NCBI GenBank assembly: GCA_032158125.1
Contig: JASKOT010000004.1
Location: forward strand, 496,001-560,000
Reading direction: 5' to 3'
Length of the DNA stretch: 64,000 nucleotides
Origin: Papiliotrema nemorosa
Lineage: Eukaryota > Basidiomycota > Tremellomycetes > Tremellales > Rhynchogastremaceae
Positions 1-11,742 of this stretch are shown here, in pieces. Position numbers and translations under genes: made by a program. A model generated the notes under the pieces. It was not told the DNA's origin, did not search any database, and saw only the letters and a program-made list of their open reading frames with translations. Positions within the stretch are counted from its first letter, which is position 1; every line of letters starts with the position of its first letter.

Positions 1-470
1 ACGTCTAGTCTTTGTCGAGGTCCAGAGGCAACTAACCGAAAGACGATCCCTGCGCTGATCTTCGTCTGACCCATTCTTCCAGATGCGACATACTCATACG
101 GCCGTTCCACAGGCTCACGCATCCTTTCGCATGCCTACCTCCAATCGTCCTTTTCCTTAGCCTTGTCGACCCCTCTATGGGTCGCACGCACACTGTAGAG
201 ACCTTTCCCTTGACTGTCTCGAGTATAAGGGAGAGCTCTTTGCTTATCCTTTGTTCATTTCCCGTCTTCATCGGTCGAAAGACCCCCTACTGTGCATAGG
301 TCACCCATTATTACCACTCTCCTCGTTCTCTCCCCGGTCTACTCGTATACAAAGGCTTGTGACTCGCTCTTGGCCTCTCAAGCGAGTCGCTCTTTGCTCT
401 ACATTCGTTTCGAACGACCAGCTCATTCTCTACTGAGCTTAAACATACTCATTTGAGACTATAATCCACC
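1..470. other. Non-coding left flank, upstream of the BTB gene
   Basis: I see no supportable gene. The stretch is pyrimidine-rich on the + strand, especially from 250 to 470, as expected for the promoter and 5' untranslated leader of the BTB gene starting at 471. Short open frames on either strand lack domain-like composition. Confidence 0.5.
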
Positions 471-1681
471 ATGCAGCCCAACGCAGACAAACCCCACGAT
501 CCTCCTCCACCTGGAGACATTTCCGATCTCGCCCATCTCCTTCGATCTCCTCCACCAGTACCATCCTCTCCGGCTCCGGCGTATACCGCTCTGCCGTATC
601 GAGACGTCGACTTTGACCTTGCGCCTATGCTACACGGCAGGATGGGCGACATTGAGCTGGAGACAACCGACGGCAAGCGCTTCCTCGTTCACCGTAAAGT
701 GCTAGAGCAAGAGACAGTCTTCTTCCATATATAGTAAGCTTTGTCAACCATCACGCTGACGATAGCTACGGCTTTGTACCCGTTTGGCGTCTCGCTGCAC
801 CCCATCTTGGTCCGCCGCATCCCAATTTGCCATCTGCACCTCCCGCATCTCAGTCTGCCAACGTTCAGGCAGCTGCGGCAGGTGCTATCCACAATCTCTT
901 TTGCCTGCCCAAGTTTATCACTTCCCACTTACGAGGCGCTACATCCTCTGCGGATGATACTTCTCCGCTCCTTTCATCCAACAACGATGATGACCCACCT
1001 GCTCCACCTCCCAAGGACGTGACTGCACCCACCCCAACGACCAATCCTTACACATGGGTCGTACCGGAGTCTTCCCCGATTTTGGCCTCATTCCTCGCGC
1101 TGATCTATCCGCGAGGGACGTTTTCGACATCGCACGCCGACGCTCTTCCAACTCTTGAAGTGACGGGTAGAGTCATCCGTGCTGCGATGGGCTATCAATC
1201 TTCCAAAGCTCTCAACATTGCTCGAGATCGACTAGCGGCGTTTATGAACGAACAGCCCGTCGAGACGTACGCCACTGCCTCTTTCTTCAAGTTTACGGAT
1301 TTGGCTCGGTTGGCTTCCACCCGAGCCGTCACGGTACCCGTCGAGCAATGGACTTCCGAGACGAAACACCTTATGGGTCGGGCAGGGCTCAAGAATCTGA
1401 CTGACCTACGCGAGATCCGTTTGGCAGGTCTGCGAGGCATATTGAATGGACGCGTCGAGGTCGACGGGCACAGCGAGAGGTGTATACGGCGAGACATGAT
1501 GGAGCAAGTTTGGCTCAACAAAGTGGAAGGCCTCAAAAAGACATTGGAACCTTCGAGCGAGCTGCTTGAATTGCTCGAAGTGGATTTACGAGGAGGTCAT
1601 TGTGGGGATTGTCTCGTCTTGCTGGGCCAGACTATTCAACGTTCCATCCTTGCAGCAAGGGAGCTTCCCCGCACCATCTGA
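471..1681 (+). CDS. BTB/POZ domain protein
   Basis: Two exons (471-733 and 766-1681) encode about 392 residues. The 32-nt intron has donor GTAAGC, a CTGAC-like branch site and acceptor GATAG. The start at 471 is the first in-frame ATG. The N-terminus (residues 1-50) is Pro-rich. It is followed by a BTB-type core in which a segment like DIELETTDGKRFLVHRKVL marks the beta-strand pair and the following helix. The domain is interrupted by a low-complexity insert, and resumes with SSPILASFLALIYPRG and a helical C-terminal region. This arrangement is common in large basidiomycete BTB families of unknown role, which often mediate protein pairing or Cullin-3 contacts. No MATH, Kelch or zinc-finger domain is visible. 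The target is unknown. Family assignment is good; function is not known. Confidence 0.8.
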
Positions 1682-1790
1682 ATAATCGATGCCAGATGCT
1701 GTACTATTTGTACTGTAAGATGCATGGTTGTACTGTTCTCAATTCGGAAAATTGCTCTATCCTGAGGGCGCTTCGTCATCATGATACATA

Positions 1791-3663
1791 TCACCTGTCG
1801 TCATTCGGCACCGAGGCTGGAGTGAATCGAATAGTCACGTCTGGACTATAGCTCCTCGATCGGGCGGGCTGAGGGTGACCGGCGAGCAGAGGTGCTCTTT
1901 CGGTAGACGCGGGTCCGCGTGCATCTTCTACATGTTTCCATCGTTTCCGACCCGGTAGTCGAAGTTTACGATGTGGGGCAAATGGCATCGGAGGAGCCGA
2001 ACCATACATCCAAGACTGCATCATGATGGTCAAGTCGAACATGAGAGTCCCGCCTGATCCTAAAAGGTATCTGAAATCAGCGTTGTCGTAGAGAGCGACT
2101 TACGGAAGGGCTTCCAGCAGATAATGTCCAGCCTCCGACGGGTCACCCGCGCCGACAGGGTTGAGCAAGATTGACAGGACATATGCGAGGTTGCCGCAGA
2201 ATGCAAATAGAAACAACAAGATGGACAATCCTTCCACCGACTTGCGATTATACTGCTTGTCAACATTCACATTCCCAAAGATTCACTTGCATTTTTCCAT
2301 ATTTGCGGAAGCCGCGAAGTCAGATAGAGGGTCGTACAGCACCAAGCTGATACTCGGCCTACCATGCGAACGTACGATGCCGGCTGATCGGGTATGGGTG
2401 GGTGTTTGTCAAAGGTGACAAAGGTGTATTCGGGTGTGGGTCGTACGGGAGGGGAATGGATTGGCGGATGTCGATATGTCAAAGTCGTCATTGCTGCAGG
2501 ACTCAAGACATGTCCGCTCCTCGAAAGTCCAGTTGATATCGGTTCGCTGCTGTAAATGCCGCGAAAGAGCAGCCCCATGCTCATGAAAGCCACTCCAGCG
2601 ACTCTCCTGCCTCCCCGTCCTGAAGTATTCCTCGCCAGGCTCAAGCTTCGGCTCTTTTCCCTCCTCGCCGTTCCTCGAACATCTTCACCATGATGCAGTG
2701 TCTGAGCCGAGGCCAATGGCGTTGCCTGATCGTCCGTCTCGCCTGGAGTCACTGTGCCTACTCTTTTCATACTTCTCCCTCTTCCTTCTAGCAGATCTCC
2801 AGTAGACAATGCCATCCTCCTATAATCCTCGTGATTGGTCGTACTCGACGTGTTCCTCGACATGTCGGAGTGAAAAGATTCCATCATACCCTCCACGCCC
2901 TCCTCGTCCGTCGTGTTCCTCCTACTGAGTTGTCGCCTTCTGCTCTCGCTTCGTCGAGCATTCACCCGCTCTACCCTTTCTGCAGCTCGAGCCACGTCCA
3001 ACGCGGCTTCGTACAATGCAGCATAGGATCCATCGGTATACACCCCCGGGGAATCAAGCGTCGAGCTGGATCCATAATCGGCGTGCCGCCTAGGTTTAGG
3101 TCGGACGGTGGAGTGGGATCTATTGGATGCGGCGGTATCAGGTTGAGGGAAGACCGAGGTGAGAGGTTGGACGACCGGATTGGATGATGTCCTCGTTCGG
3201 GTTGTCCCAGGACGAGAAGAGCTTCTGGCAGGTAGAATCAGAGACGCATGAATGCTAGGCGAAGGAGTAAAGCCCGTCTGAATGGGCTGGACGTGAGGTG
3301 GGGTAGGTTTCGTATAGTGAAAGTACTGTAGACAAAGGGTAAAGTCGATCAAGCAGAAGTATCCAGCCAGATAGGTCTATCATCAACATACACTTTTGCA
3401 GCAAGACTCACTTGAAAGGGTAGCTGATCAGTCAAGACGCAACCAATGAAGTTGGTGATATCGCCTAACGATCAGCCCATCCAGATAAGGCAGCTCAATC
3501 TCATGGATGACTCACCGAATAACCAATTGATCAGAAAAGGCAGTGCTAGCCCCTCACATGACTGGAGCTTGGCATTCTTGACAACTTGCGGAAGTTGAGC
3601 GCAGAGCCAGAAGGCGATGGACAGATAACCCAGAAAGCCAGCGAGGGCTTCTGGGGTGGGCAT
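1791..3663 (-). CDS. PQ-loop repeat vacuolar/lysosomal amino-acid transporter
   Basis: Five exons (3663-3516, 3464-3412, 3376-2291, 2252-2104, 2070-1791) give 571 residues in a closed frame. The first PQ-loop lies near residues 14-35 (WLCAQLPQVVKNAKLQS). The second lies near the C-terminus (TSRLPQIWKNYNRKSVEG) and spans the exon 3/4 junction. Membrane segments sit in two groups, separated by a roughly 250-residue hydrophilic Ser/Arg-rich loop. This matches the yeast Ypq1-3 and human PQLC2 family, which export cationic amino acids from the vacuole or lysosome. The long central loop is typical of fungal members. The intron at 2253-2290 starts with GCAAGT rather than GT. The exact substrate is inferred from the family only. 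Confidence 0.88.
2253..2290 (-). other. GC-AG intron in the PQ-loop gene
   Basis: On the minus strand the intron begins GCAAGTGAATC and ends TTGACAAGCAG. Only the GC donor joins WKN to YNRKSVEG in frame inside the conserved second PQ-loop. The nearest GT, four bases on, shifts the frame. Confidence 0.85.
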
Positions 3664-4030
3664 GATGATCGCACGACCGTCTCAGCGTATCTTGCACGCT
3701 CTATTGCGTTCTCATGTCTATATCAGACCAGCAATGAGATGGCGAGAGCGTGTATGAGTCTAGCCAGGTGTACTGCGATGTGGAAGGGTGATGAAATGCC
3801 AACAAGGTCAAAGGAAGATCTCTCCACGGTCGACACTATTTAACCGAGAGTGGGCGTCTCATGTGGGTCAACCTCCCTTGCAGAGCTATAAAAAACATTG
3901 TCGATCTGCATACGAAAAGGCTAATTGTCCATTCGGTCTATGGCGATTGTTTTCATATACGTTTGCTCCATTGCTGCACACCAGTAAAACAACACTGATC
4001 CTCCGCCAGGTCTTTCCCTCATGCCACTTC
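3664..4030. promoter_or_regulatory. Intergenic: PQ-loop promoter and Pal1 3' region
   Basis: Both flanking genes are on the minus strand, so this 367-bp gap holds the PQ-loop gene promoter and the 3' end of the Pal1 gene. A TATA-like stretch (gctataaaaaac) reads on the + strand near 3885. I see no ORF worth calling. Confidence 0.4.
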
Positions 4031-6848
4031 TCACTTCATCCTGTCCTTAAACTTCTTCACCACGCTCGTCTTTCGCTTCACTCCCTCGTCCCTTGAGACC
4101 GTTCGCGTAGGCATCAGATCGTCAAAGTCAGGTAGTACAGGTCCCACGGGCGGCATGGGCAAAGTCTTTGTTCGAGTCTTGGCCGGTCTCGCGGGCTTCC
4201 CATTCTGGACCGGCGTATCCATGAGAAGCTCCATATCAGCAGCCTGAGTCGCGGTATAATCGACGGGTCCCGACTGCTCCTTCTGCAAGGCTCGGGCAGC
4301 CCTCGCTTTAGAGTTTGGCGACTCGACAAACACAAAGTCAGAGTGATCGGGTAGCCCCGCTTCATCCTCCAATGGTGCGACAAAGGCTTGTTTCTGGGGT
4401 GAACTCGGTTTAGTCGAACGGTTGAAGATGCCCTTTTTCTCCCCTGGAGCTTCATCGATAGGTGAGGTAGTCTCGTTTCGAGGAGATCGCATAGGTGAAC
4501 GGTTGCTTTCACGCTGGACAAAGGTCAGCGACATGTGAACGGCGGAGTATCGATCCCAGGCTGTAATTGTCGCGCCCCACACCCCCTGTGCCTTTTGATC
4601 CCCTCTCTCTACCTCTTCCCCGCATGAGCATATACGCTCTGCGCTCTTGGCCTCTCGCTCATACGCACTTCCTCGCGCGGACCCTCATATCTCTCGTCTC
4701 CCATCACCTCTTCCTCCTCTGGCACTTGCCCTCCGGGCCAACCGGGACTGACGGCAGGACGGTGATAGCCCAGACCGGCAGACATGGACTGGGATCGTTG
4801 TCCTGCCGAGAGACCCGGTCGTATCTGGGGCACAGGGGTGGTCGTGCCTTCGACGGAACCGGCGCGCGTACGCACCATGGTCTTTATCTTTTGCATCAAA
4901 CTCTTGGTTCGTTTGACACCGCCAGTATTGGCGCTGCCCGCAGGTCGGACGGTGTATGGCTCGCCGTTGGGTGAGACTGTACCTTCCAGGATGGGAGGTG
5001 TCGTTCCTGTGCGAAAGCCAGGAGACCGTACACCACGGCCTGATATAGGAATAGGCATCATCTCTGGAGAGTAGTAATCGTCTCCCACTGCATGTCAGCC
5101 TCATCAGATTAGAGTAGAGTAAATAACTCACACTCAATCTCCCCCTCTGCGCCCGGAGACCCGCCAAAGTCTTCAAAGGGCTCCGCTGCATGTCAGTGCA
5201 TTTCACGCAACAAAGACGTACGTGTGTCGATCCCCCAAGCCGCTTTGAGCGCTCGTCGCTTCTCATCTCGCTGCTTTTGTCTGTCTCTTCGTGCCATCTC
5301 CGCTTCATCGGTGGCGTCATCCATGTTGGGGAAATAGCCTCCGCTCGTGGGCATGGATGTCGAATACTGCCCTGTCAGACCGCCGCCACTGGTTCGTCGG
5401 TTTGTGGGCTTTTTGTCGAGTGCAGCTTGAGCGCGTCTGGTCGGACCGTCATTGGTATCCTTGGCAGGTGGTAGAGGCGGTGTAGCGAGCGAGATGGTCG
5501 TGTTTGATCGGGGCATAGGGGGTGCTTCGGGTGCGGGTTTTTGTATTTGGAGCGCCTGTTGTTGTTGTTGCTGTTGCTGCTGTTGCTGCTCCTTGAGCTG
5601 AGCTGCTGCTGCTGCCGGGTCAAAAGCTCGCATAGGTGCCTTTGTTTTGGGCTGATTTTGGTTACGCGAAGGAGCAGCCGCATCATAAGGTCCAGCATGA
5701 TGCCACACTACTTGTAAGAGGTCTGTCGTACAATGCAGACTCACTGGCTGAACCTAGACCTGTTGGATCCCAGGTATCTATGACGTCTGCATGCTTGGAG
5801 CCCTTTTTATCTTCTGCTGCTTTTCGCTGACCGGCTGTCAATTCTCGGTTACCGCTATCAAGACCGTAAGAGCCAGATGACATTGATCGACGCGGTCGGG
5901 TTCGAGCAGTAGGGGATGTTTGAAGAAGGTTGGCCGAGGAAGAGGACGAGGTGGTCGTACTGTCCATCATGGAGAATCGGTGATGAGGAGGCGAAGCAGA
6001 AGTCAAGGTAAGCATCATCTTGGTACTGGTAGAGGGATGTTGTGGGGGAATGAGGCAGATATGACCAAGTATGAAGAGGAGTACACGGGTGAGACTTGTT
6101 GTCGACCTCCTGACTCCACCGCAAAGAGACGGGATCCTTTGATCGAGGACGATGTCTCAGCCCAGCGAAACAGATATAGTCCTCTATCGTCCCCCTCGCA
6201 GGAGATGAATGGATAAGTTGAGAAGGGTGAAGTGACGGAAAGAGGTCAAGAGTGTATAGCAGCTTGTGGTGTTGTGATGTTGTGTTGACCACAACAACCA
6301 TGATGGACGGGGGAACAAGCCACTCACCCTGTTAGACCCGTTTGCGCTCTAGCCAGCTTTGTCCTTGCATATACACTCTGACCCATGATGTCTCCGTCGT
6401 TTCCATGTACCGCTCTGATGGTGGTTTGCTGTACCGGTAGAGGAGGCTCGAGCTCGTCTGACTCAAAGGGGTTCTGTGATGTAATAATACGTTGAGATGG
6501 TAGTTGCGGTTGCAGATAGCTCATCCTGTTTGTCGTTTTTGTCGACGGAAGATTGTCCTCTGGGGGAGGTATCCGAGGTGAAGGTGTGCGTCGTGGTATC
6601 AGTGGGTTGAGCGATGGAGGGTTGGGCAATCGAGTCCCTGTGGATGACGAAAAGTCAATGTTGGGTGAGTCGGGATTGGAGCCGTCTCTGGAGCCTATAT
6701 GCACCGAGTCCCTGACCGCTTCTGCCAGCTCGGTGTTGACTATACGGGTAGAATGACGAGACGATGAGGAGTGGTAGGATGAAGCGAGAGAAGTTGAAGA
6801 ATCCTTGGGCGGTATGGGAGGTGCGGGGGATCGTTGTCGGAACGTCAT
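4031..6848 (-). CDS. Pal1-family cell morphology/endocytic protein
   Basis: Six exons (6848-6328, 6025-5745, 5710-5222, 5185-5132, 5087-4669, 4513-4031) give about 748 residues. The Pal1 signature spans the exon 2/3 junction: SKHADVIDTWDPTGLG leads into WHHAGPYDAAAPSRN and then KAPMRAFDP. In fission and budding yeast, Pal1 proteins sit at the cortex and in endocytic coats and help keep cell shape. The N-terminus is disordered and Pro/Ser-rich, with an NPFE motif typical of EH-domain ligands. A poly-Gln run of 11 follows the core, and the protein ends in a basic tail (VVKKFKDRMK). Weak points are the start, which could lie further upstream (an open frame extends to 7385), and the 155-nt intron 4514-4668, where more than one donor is possible. 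Confidence 0.8.
5711..5744 (-). other. 34-nt intron with two adjacent acceptors (Pal1 core)
   Basis: The intron begins GTGAGTCTG and ends at either of two AGs three bases apart (ACAAG or ACAAGTAG). The products differ by one residue (IVWHH or MWHH) at the start of the conserved segment, a NAGNAG-like choice. Confidence 0.55.
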
Positions 6849-8290
6849 GATGCTCCCCAATGGCGCGTGGACGTCGAACGGGCGAGAAGGCAAGGGTCTG
6901 TTGTGGTGGATGTGCCCTTCCTTTGTTTGGTGTGTTGTCGCTGCTGCCTGATGCGTTGATGCGAAAGGGAGGGGGGAAACTCTCCGAAGACGAGGACGGT
7001 CGTGATCCCAGCTGACCGGGTCTGTGGAGCGAGTGATCCGACTAATCTCCTCGATGCTGCTTCGAGTGCAGTAGCTGTCAGAATCGAGGCAACAATTTGT
7101 GTAAGCTGCCGTGAGTATGGTGCCTTTGAGATGAGATGTCGAGACCCACGACAATAGGACGATACGGAGATGGATTGGACCGAAGTGGGTGCGAGTACTG
7201 AGCAAGAGGGACCCTGAATCCGACGAGGTCTCGCGGAGTATATTCACCGATGTCAACAACCCTCTCATGAACGATTCTCGACATTGCAGCCTTTGTCGTG
7301 TTGCTGATACATCGAGACTGACATGAGAGTGTTTATACTGACCCTCGGCTTGGACTGCACTTGCACCGGGCGGGATTATAGACATAGCTTTCCCTCCTGC
7401 AGGACCTCTTCCGCGACCACCACTTCGCTATCCGGTGGAATTTGGCACCCGCTGCAATACTTTGTCAGCATCGATGATACCGGCTGTACGACTTTTACAG
7501 TGCATCACTCTGACTAACGGAACGATCCTTATCTGACCCGCTTTGGTATTGACGACACCGCTTCACATTACGCGCAGTGACTCCATCTCCCGCATTGGGT
7601 TGCACTGCGGATCACTTTGACCATTCACCGCTTCTCACCACTGCACTGATTGCGTACGATCGAGGCTGAATTGAGGCATGGGACGATTCATCATAGTCAT
7701 AGTCGTCCAGATTGTACACGTCCGCACTGTTCTCGCCTGTCGCCTCCTCCCCAAGTATGTAAAATTTGAGGGATATTCGGTCTGACTAGACACTGAGTGG
7801 CACCAGCCCGAGTTTCGGGGCCATTTTTGTGCACAGACCCTGTGTGTAGTGTGTCAAATCGGCCGGACAAGTCTCAAGGTGACACGGGAGATGGATGATC
7901 AACCGTCAGACTACTGAGGAAACAGTGTTTGAGTGGTCAATACGCAATGAGGACATGGTCAGGCACATAGCAGTCTTCCATTTCAGCACCTAGTCAACAT
8001 GCATGCACACTTCATCACGAGGAGTAGCAGGGCACGAGGACACGCGTGGGAGAAGAAACATGAGGTGCCACGCAGTGGCAATTTCATCTCGGTTCCGAAA
8101 TGCTGGACGTTGTGGCGAAATATTCAAATGGTATCATCTGCATACCCGATACACTATGAAATGACCTCAACATGTGATAAGAGTAAGCGGATCGACCCAT
8201 CCACGACCCACGTCCACCGCGGCTATTATGAATTCCAGGAATCACTAAAACGAAACAGCATTAAAAAGCAACCGCGCATCAAACAGCGGA
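6849..8290. promoter_or_regulatory. Intergenic: Pal1 upstream region and sugar transporter 3' end
   Basis: The 1.44-kb gap lies between two minus-strand genes. On the minus strand an open frame continues upstream of the chosen Pal1 start to 7385, so part of it may be a 5' leader or an extra coding exon. From 7500 to 8290 I see no coding signal on either strand. Confidence 0.4.
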
Positions 8291-10173
8291 TCAGGCAGTG
8301 GCGGTGTCGCCACCCAAGACTCGGGTTCCCGCGGCAAGGTGAGCAGTCTCACCCGAAGCGACCTTTTCGTGAGTCTCAACGGGCAGCTTTCCCTCCTTGG
8401 TCAGGCCCATCTCGGCGGCAAAGGTAGAGCTGGGTTTCCATCCGGCAGATCGTCGGGGAGATCCGACCTCTTCCATCATTCGGTCGACTTGCTCGAGCGT
8501 AAGACCCTTGGTCTCCCACACGAGGAAGTAGGCGTAGAGCTGACAAACAACACAGAGCGAACCCCAGACAAAGAACACCTTGGATCCGAGGTTACCCTTG
8601 TCCTTGCCGACCATGTAAGGGGTGATGACAGTGATGATGCAGTTCCAGAGCCAGTTGGAAGCGGTCGAAAGACCGACACCTCGAGCTCGAATGGGCAACG
8701 GGAAGATCTCACCGATACAAACCCAAGCTCCAGGTCCCCATGTGGAGGCGAAAAAGAAGATATAGATGCAGATGAAGGCGATTTGCGCCTTCACGACGGT
8801 CGGGTCGTCGCCCTTGGTGACACCGAGGATGGCGGCGATGTATTCACAAATCCACATTCCCAAGGCACCGTAGATGAGGAGAGGTCGTCGACCGAATCGT
8901 TCAATGGTCCAGAATGAGATGGGAGTAGAGCAGACATTGACCAAGGTGGTGATGAGGGAGATCAAGAAGGGGTTGCTGATGGTGCCCAAGTTTTGGAAGA
9001 AGATGGTTCCGAAGTAGACTGTATTGAATCAGCGATGTGCCTCGCCAATTTTTTTTTTTTTTTTTAAAAAGGAAGCTTACAGATGAAGTTGACGCCCGTC
9101 CATTGCTGCATCATCTGCAGAGAAGTACCCAGTATAGTTCGTCGGAGATTGGAGGCAGGGTTTCGGAGAGAACCAGAGAAACAAGCGGCCCAAGAGTCAA
9201 AGTAGCTTCCGGCGGGGATAAGCTCCGACTCGAGCTCGTAATTTGCCACAATCTCAGCGAGCTCCTCTTGGATGTAAGCCGAGTCTTGAGGTTGACCTCT
9301 GATTCTAGACAAGGATCGAGCGGCTCGGTCGAGTCGTCCCTTCTTGACGAAGAATCGAGGAGAGTCGGGAAGGAAGAAAAGACCGGTACCGAGGATCAAG
9401 GCCCAAGCAAATTGAATTGCAATGGGGATTCGGTAAGAACCAGTGTCTCGTCGGTCCTGGGTACCGTAGACGACACACGAGGCGAGCAAGAGTCCGATGG
9501 TGATGGCGAATTGGTAACCCGACACAATGGCACCTCGAACCTTTCGTGGGGCGACCTCACTCATGTACAAGATGATGGTGGCAGAGACGAAACCGACACC
9601 GAAACCGGAGACCAATCGACCGGCAACGATCAGACCGAGTTGTCCATCGTAGGCGGTTTGGAGGATACATCCGATGATGAAGACGGCGCAACCGGCAATG
9701 ATGGTGGTTCGTCGACCGTACCAGTCGGCGATATCGGCGGCAATGATGGCACCGAAGAAAGTACCGGCAGACAAGATGGAGGTGATGAGGGAGACTTTCC
9801 AGGCGGGGATGGTGTAGTTGTCAAATTCTTCCTTGGGAGCACCGACGGCAGGCATGGGTTCACCAGTCACCTTGTATTTGAAGTCTGACCATGAGCTGGT
9901 ATTCTATTCGGAAGATTGCGGGAGACTTACAGACCATACCCAAGCATCCTGACATGTAACCGGAATCATAACCAAAGAAGATACCACCAAAACTGGCAAA
10001 GACACAAAGCAAGTAGGCTTTGAGGGTAACGGGGGCCTCAACCCGATCGGGGTTGGACGTGGCCGACAAGACGGCTCCTCCTCCAGGCACTGGTCGTCAG
10101 CACCGCGCAACTCTCACCGGACCACATCGCGCCCAGGTCACAGAGCAAGGTAAGGAGGGGTAGAGCACTCACT
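8291..10173 (-). CDS. MFS sugar (hexose-type) transporter
   Basis: Coding exons are 10173, 10089-9931, 9884-9081 and 9018-8291, giving 563 residues. The ATG is made from base 10173 plus 10089-10088, so intron 10090-10172 splits the start codon; the spliced context is ACCATGCC. Twelve membrane helices are evident. Sugar-porter motifs are present: GGIFFGYDSGYMSG in helix 1, GRLVSGFGVGF, PDSPRF before the central loop, QQWTGVNFIFYFGT in helix 7, FGRRPLLIYG and WETKGLTLEQVD after helix 12. This is the fungal hexose/monosaccharide proton symporter family of the plasma membrane. The substrate cannot be read from sequence. A 17-T run lies in intron 9019-9080. An alternative model starts at an ATG at 10127 with a 28-nt intron and adds M-W-S. 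Confidence 0.92.
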
Positions 10174-11742
10174 GGTAGCTGTTGATCGAGTGTACGAGTA
10201 GTTTAGATTTAGGATGGATCAGAGAAGATTATTCGCTGTGAGACTAGTGTCGGGTCGCCACAGGTAGATCCACGGGGGCAAGAGTCAATCGAGACAGACG
10301 AGGGGGAGGGGCATTGGGTCCTCCGTTCTTATATGTCTTGCCCCTTGTTGACCTCGCACGATCCAGATTCATACGGCAAAGTAAAATTCGCTCATTAGCG
10401 AACCCAAGACCAGGTGACTATTTGGTATTCCTTGCCATAGCCAATCCTCCCTCCTCTTGGTCATTCCTCCTCCACTTGCCCCTTGGGACCCTTTGTTTGC
10501 TTGTCCATCACATTGCCCGCACACGCCTGGCCCCTCGTTAGACCCGGTTTTCTTGGACAGACTCTCGAACCGGAACCTCCACTTTTTGAGAACGCCGTTG
10601 TAGTCATCACTGGATCTCCATGGGAAAGCAGTCACCGCATGTGGTAACGCCGCTTGAGAAAGGGATGCATGTTTTTTTTTTTTTGGGATAGGTGAGATCG
10701 GGAGAGCATCCCGACAAGGGGCGAGACCGCGGTTGAAGACACCACAAATAACGCTAAGCGAAATGCGGCAACTTCCTCGAGACCATGTGACCCGTCAGAC
10801 GGCGCACGACTCGCTTCGCCTCGATAATTCACCCAGGCGCACGAGCAGCACTTTCATCTGCTTGGCGCCATGTGCTGCCGTCATCCCCGGTCGATCCGGC
10901 CATCTGCCAGTCGATCGAATCACCGTCGAGTAGTCCCGCTCAAAACTGGTGTCGATCTCACAAAGAGGTCATCTGACTTTTCGTCGCCACAACAGAGTCG
11001 ACACGGGGCAACGCAATCTCATTCCATTTTTCCACGCTACCCAATCATCGACCAAACCACCGGAGAGGATTCCGACTGCCCAGATCTCATCCATCTGCAT
11101 CGTTTCAATTCCTTCTCGGACGCTGCTGTTACTTTTCGCTTCTCCAGTGACCTAAGCGAGTCCACTTCGCCCCGACTGGGATCCCGAATTTTTCCACTTT
11201 ACAACTCAGGATCCCTGTTTGTCACCCCAGGGAGCCGGCGGCAGCCCCGTCGTTCCTTGCAAGCCACTTTGAATTCGCGTTATTCATACCAAGCCCTGGA
11301 CCAAGCCAAGGCCTTGACTCTGCGAGCTCCGGCCGCAAAAGTCGTCTTCACATTTTGAACTTTTCTCTGGGATTTTGGCTTTTCTCAAGGATTGGTCATT
11401 CCGTGCTTGCCTCACCGCAGCAATTATCATGTATTTGATTTCCGGGTCGTCTGATCAGCCTGTTTATCCTATACACCACAATAGAGGTGAACTAAATTTA
11501 GACGTTCCGACGAGAGAAGGAAAATAGATCATACCCGATCCTGCAATCGTGCGCTACGGGATCTCGGAGGCAATATATGTATGTACAGATGTGCATTTGA
11601 GCGAAAATCACACGGCTACGATATGCGAGCGGACGCTCCCCATCGTCAATCCACCTGTTCCCGGCGACGCATTTCGTCCACTTCTCCCGCCGCACACGTC
11701 TTCAACATCCCATTTCACGCAGTCGTGCTGCACCCAGGAAAT
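10174..11742. promoter_or_regulatory. Long upstream region of the sugar transporter
   Basis: About 1.57 kb separates the transporter start from the 3' end of the next minus-strand gene. Open frames on both strands (for example 10870-11358 on +) have no domain-like composition and shift freely. A run of T near 10671-10684 and pyrimidine-rich tracts are present. A long promoter is common for regulated sugar transporters; no individual operator can be named. Confidence 0.4.

Noticed and set aside
9049..9065. T17 run as a transcription terminator or retroposon tail
   Set aside because: It lies inside the 62-nt intron of the sugar transporter, followed by AAAAA, with no flanking duplication; a simple homopolymer.
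9037..9888. Long + strand open frame (about 283 codons) opposite the sugar transporter
   Set aside because: It is the antisense shadow of the transporter exons: rich in Glu/Asp/Gly with no domain, and it crosses the real intron.
10870..11358. + strand open frame of about 160 codons in the sugar transporter upstream region
   Set aside because: Low-complexity Ser/Arg/Pro reading of pyrimidine-rich DNA, with competing frames open over the same stretch.
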